Source of the DNA: Streptomyces cellostaticus
GTDB taxonomy: Bacteria > Actinomycetota > Actinomycetes > Streptomycetales > Streptomycetaceae
DNA: 64,000 nt
NCBI RefSeq assembly: GCF_023630175.1
Contig: NZ_JALLIN010000033.1
Coordinates: 21,557 to 85,556 of the forward strand
Direction of reading: 5' to 3'
Made by a program: the position numbers and the translations under genes. Below, in pieces: positions 62,901 to 64,000 of the stretch; the first letter of the stretch is position 1; every line of letters begins with the position of its first letter. The notes under the pieces were generated by a model. That model had not been told where the DNA came from, did no database searches, and was given only the letters and a program-made list of their open reading frames with translations.

Positions 62901-63235
62901 AGTCCGCGGACGGCGACTCGGAGGAGGCGGTCTCCGTCCCGTCCCCGGCCGCCGGCACGTACACCATCAAGGTGGTCGGCTACTCGGTTCCGGCCGGCTC
63001 GACCGAGTACGACTACCGGGACGTGTTCTTCTCCAGCGCGCTCGGCGACGTCACGGTCGACGGCTCGGCCGCGGTCAAGCTCGGCACGGGCGACACGACC
63101 ACGGTGAGCGGGCAGGTCACCGCCGCCGCCGAGGCCCCCGCGGGCCGCGAGTTCTTCGGCCAGGTCCAGCTCGTGAACGGCCGCGGTACGGCCGCCGGCA
63201 CCGGCAGCGTGAAGATCGAGAAGGTCACGCCGTGA
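59927..63235 (+). CDS. Secreted subtilisin-like serine peptidase (S8)
   Basis: 1102 residues from ATG 59927 (AAGGG 6 bases before; ATG 59921 in frame is too near it). Signal peptide to about residue 40 (IATAVGVVAALSAAGPVPLA), inhibitor-type propeptide, catalytic Asp211 (GILDSGVDLGHP), His391 (EHGTHVAG), Ser587 (GTSMASPQ). About 180 residues are inserted between Asp and His, with Asp-rich repeats (GDANRDGDTTD) that may bind calcium. The C-terminal 500 residues form beta domains. Likely extracellular protein digestion. Confidence 0.94.
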   Translation: MTHTPERDPISGPRRLARIATAVGVVAALSAAGPVPLALGADAPPATADPAVKSAHDKLGSDDADRLAEAKSDGDKNVTMMIATAPGQTEQVASELDAVKGGSVGRTYDRLGYVRATVPTAKADSAIAAAAKLSSVHAIDLRQEIALDDPTPSADTAQGGKGRGSAATYSGPGRNTPAANPYNPSFETGAVDFVRHHPKADGRGVTIGILDSGVDLGHPALQKTTTGERKITDWVTATDPIIDGDGTWRRMTNPVSGPSFSYGGATWKAPEGSYQVNLFRESSTAGGDAKGDANRDGDTTDVWGVLYDPAAGTVRVDLNNNFDFTDDTPMKPYKDGYQIGYFGTDDPKTDVVERQPFVVQIRKDVPTDPYGGDWVGKKADFVNIGVIESEHGTHVAGITSANGLFGGRMNGAAPGAKIVSSRACTWSGGCTNVALTEGMIDLVANRGVDIVNMSIGGLPALNDGNNARAELYTRLIDTYGVQLVISAGNSGPGANTIGDPGLADKVISVGATISKETWAANYGSAVRTRYAMMPFSSRGPREDGGFTPTLSAPGAAINTTQTWLPGSPVAEAGYSLPAGYSMLQGTSMASPQAAGASALLLSAAERKGIDLTPAKLRTALTSTADHIRGVQAYEEGAGLIDIVGAWAAIRHGAAAHDYTVKAPVDTAIDYALKTPGFGTGLYDREGGLKAGQRRTYDVTITRTSGPDRALWHRLRFENNAGRTFRIVGDDDVRLPLNRPVTVKVQAAPGSAGLKSAILDVDDPRTEGVDKQILTTVVVAAPVDYTYSASGSVQRNSTRSYFVTVPEGARSLEVAIGGLKDKSQTRFISIHPYGTPVDTTSTPYCYNNYLDGNGCKPDVRSYADPQPGVWEIEVEARRTSPLLDNPYKLDVTALGAAFDPATVTVSEAKVGTPATVSWKVTNKFAALDGKLVGGPLGSSKSARPSIKEGETQTTTVDVPAGAESLDVAIGGVSDAAADLDLTVYDASGKQVAQSADGDSEEAVSVPSPAAGTYTIKVVGYSVPAGSTEYDYRDVFFSSALGDVTVDGSAAVKLGTGDTTTVSGQVTAAAEAPAGREFFGQVQLVNGRGTAAGTGSVKIEKVTP

Positions 63236-63253
63236 CGACGTGACCCGGGGCCG

Positions 63254-63285
63254 GGGGCGGGTGTCCGGACACGGGCACCCGCCCC
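63254..63285 (+). terminator. Hairpin terminator after the subtilase
   Basis: Thirteen-base arms 63254-63266 and 63273-63285 pair at 12 positions. It begins 19 bases after the stop. The rest of the gap to 63452 has no gene. Confidence 0.6.
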
Positions 63286-63451
63286 TCGGCCGTCCGCCGG
63301 GGCGTCGTCCTCCGGTGCCGTACGGCACGGTCCGGCCCTGCCTTCCCGCGGGCCGGACCCACGCCCGCGTGACGCTGTCCCGGCACGACTTGGACGGCGG
63401 GCGGCGGCGCGGCGGGCGGCTGCCCGGCGCCGCCGCCTCGTGCCGTCCCGC

Positions 63452-63961
63452 TCACGGCTCCCCGCACGGGTCGGGCGCGGAATCGGGCGCGGTCCCGGTG
63501 AGCCGGGCGCGCTCCGCGGCCACGCGGCTGTCGCCGACGGCCCACAGGGCCGCCTCCTGCCGCCCCGGCCGCACCCCGGCCAGCACGTGCTGCCCCTGCC
63601 GCGGGGCCGGGCGCGCGGCGTCGCCGAGGAGGAAGGCGACCTCCGGCGGGCCGTGGCCGGGCCGGTAGGAACGGGTCACGGTGAGCACGACGCGGATCCG
63701 GGGGGCGTGCGTCCGCCGGTCCACCCGGGCGACGGTGCCCTCGGCGAGCAGCCGGTAGCAGGAGAGCACCGGTCCGCCCACGTCCCGGGCCGGGCCGTTC
63801 GCCTCGCTCTTCGCGTCGGCGCTGCTGTCCGAGCCGGTGGAGGCGGCGCCGCCCGACCGCACCGCCACCCAGCCGAGCCCCGCGACCAGCCCGAGGGCCA
63901 GTACACCGGCGACCGACCCGAGCACCACCCGCACCCCTCGCCGATCCCCGCCGGCCCGCAC
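63452..63961 (-). CDS. Hypothetical membrane-anchored or secreted protein (5' end uncertain)
   Basis: 169 residues from GTG 63961, but the frame stays open to the window edge, so the start may lie outside. One N-terminal hydrophobic helix (VVLGSVAGVLALGLVAGLGWVAV) follows a basic stretch; a Ser/Ala-rich linker follows, then a domain with two Cys (SCYRLLAEG, PDPCGEP). No family recognised. Confidence 0.65.
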   Translation of the reverse strand: MRAGGDRRGVRVVLGSVAGVLALGLVAGLGWVAVRSGGAASTGSDSSADAKSEANGPARDVGGPVLSCYRLLAEGTVARVDRRTHAPRIRVVLTVTRSYRPGHGPPEVAFLLGDAARPAPRQGQHVLAGVRPGRQEAALWAVGDSRVAAERARLTGTAPDSAPDPCGEP

Positions 63962-64000
63962 CGGCCGCCGGGCCGCAACCGGCCGCCCGGCACCCCGGGG

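Noticed and set aside
59207..63328. A 1373-codon open frame on the minus strand opposite the subtilase
   Set aside because: Same effect; composition is Arg/Gly/Val-biased without any family pattern, while the plus strand has signal peptide and full catalytic triad.

Overview
The window looks like a Streptomyces chromosome. GC is very high with strong third-position G/C bias, GTG starts are common, and the right two thirds keep the order familiar from the S. coelicolor core: a TIGR03960-type radical SAM gene, CYTH-CHAD, rodA/sfr, mrdA (PBP2), mreD, mreC, mreB, ndk, DUF4233, folC, valS, clpX, clpP2, clpP1, tig, tRNA genes, then nei, rpiB and pepN. These calls rest on reading the translations; no database was searched.

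Layout. 1-5.6 kb holds the 3' end of an arylsulfatase, its likely activator (formylglycine-generating enzyme), a DUF418-type membrane protein, gene debris and an LtrA-like membrane protein. 5.7-10.7 kb is a small detoxification-like block: an NmrA-like oxidoreductase and two related alpha/beta-hydrolases, divergent from two tandem MmyB-type XRE regulators, the second followed by a third hydrolase tail. 10.8-15.9 kb is a compact island: two WXG100 proteins, a 564-residue polymorphic toxin ending in an RNase A-like domain, a putative immunity gene, then an orphan toxin C-terminus with its own CdiI-like immunity gene. About 300 bp of direct repeat, made of the 3' end of the radical SAM gene plus its downstream DNA, flanks the island.

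15.8-37.1 kb is core: cell elongation machinery, nucleotide, folate and tRNA-charging enzymes, Clp protease and trigger factor, nearly all leftward. At 37.0-38.4 kb lie tRNA-Pro and tRNA-Gly. Behind tRNA-Gly is a worn-out integrative element: an integrase C-terminus, an ASCH-domain gene and a second copy of the tRNA-Gly 3' end.

38.7-64 kb is ordinary chromosomal content: a small membrane protein, a membrane acyltransferase, an HD hydrolase, a PP2C phosphatase, an Eis-type acetyltransferase, Nei glycosylase, RpiB, two amino-acid permeases around bioY, an Rv2466c-like thioredoxin-fold protein, PepN, an AbiEi/DUF559-like protein, a beta-lactamase-class serine hydrolase, a metallophosphoesterase, a VOC-PNPOx-NUDIX operon divergent from a CGNR regulator, and a large secreted subtilase.

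The most notable signals are the toxin/orphan-toxin island with its duplicated gene end, the degenerate tRNA-Gly element, and two kinds of gene debris that record past recombination (a hydrolase tail and a Tat leader fragment).
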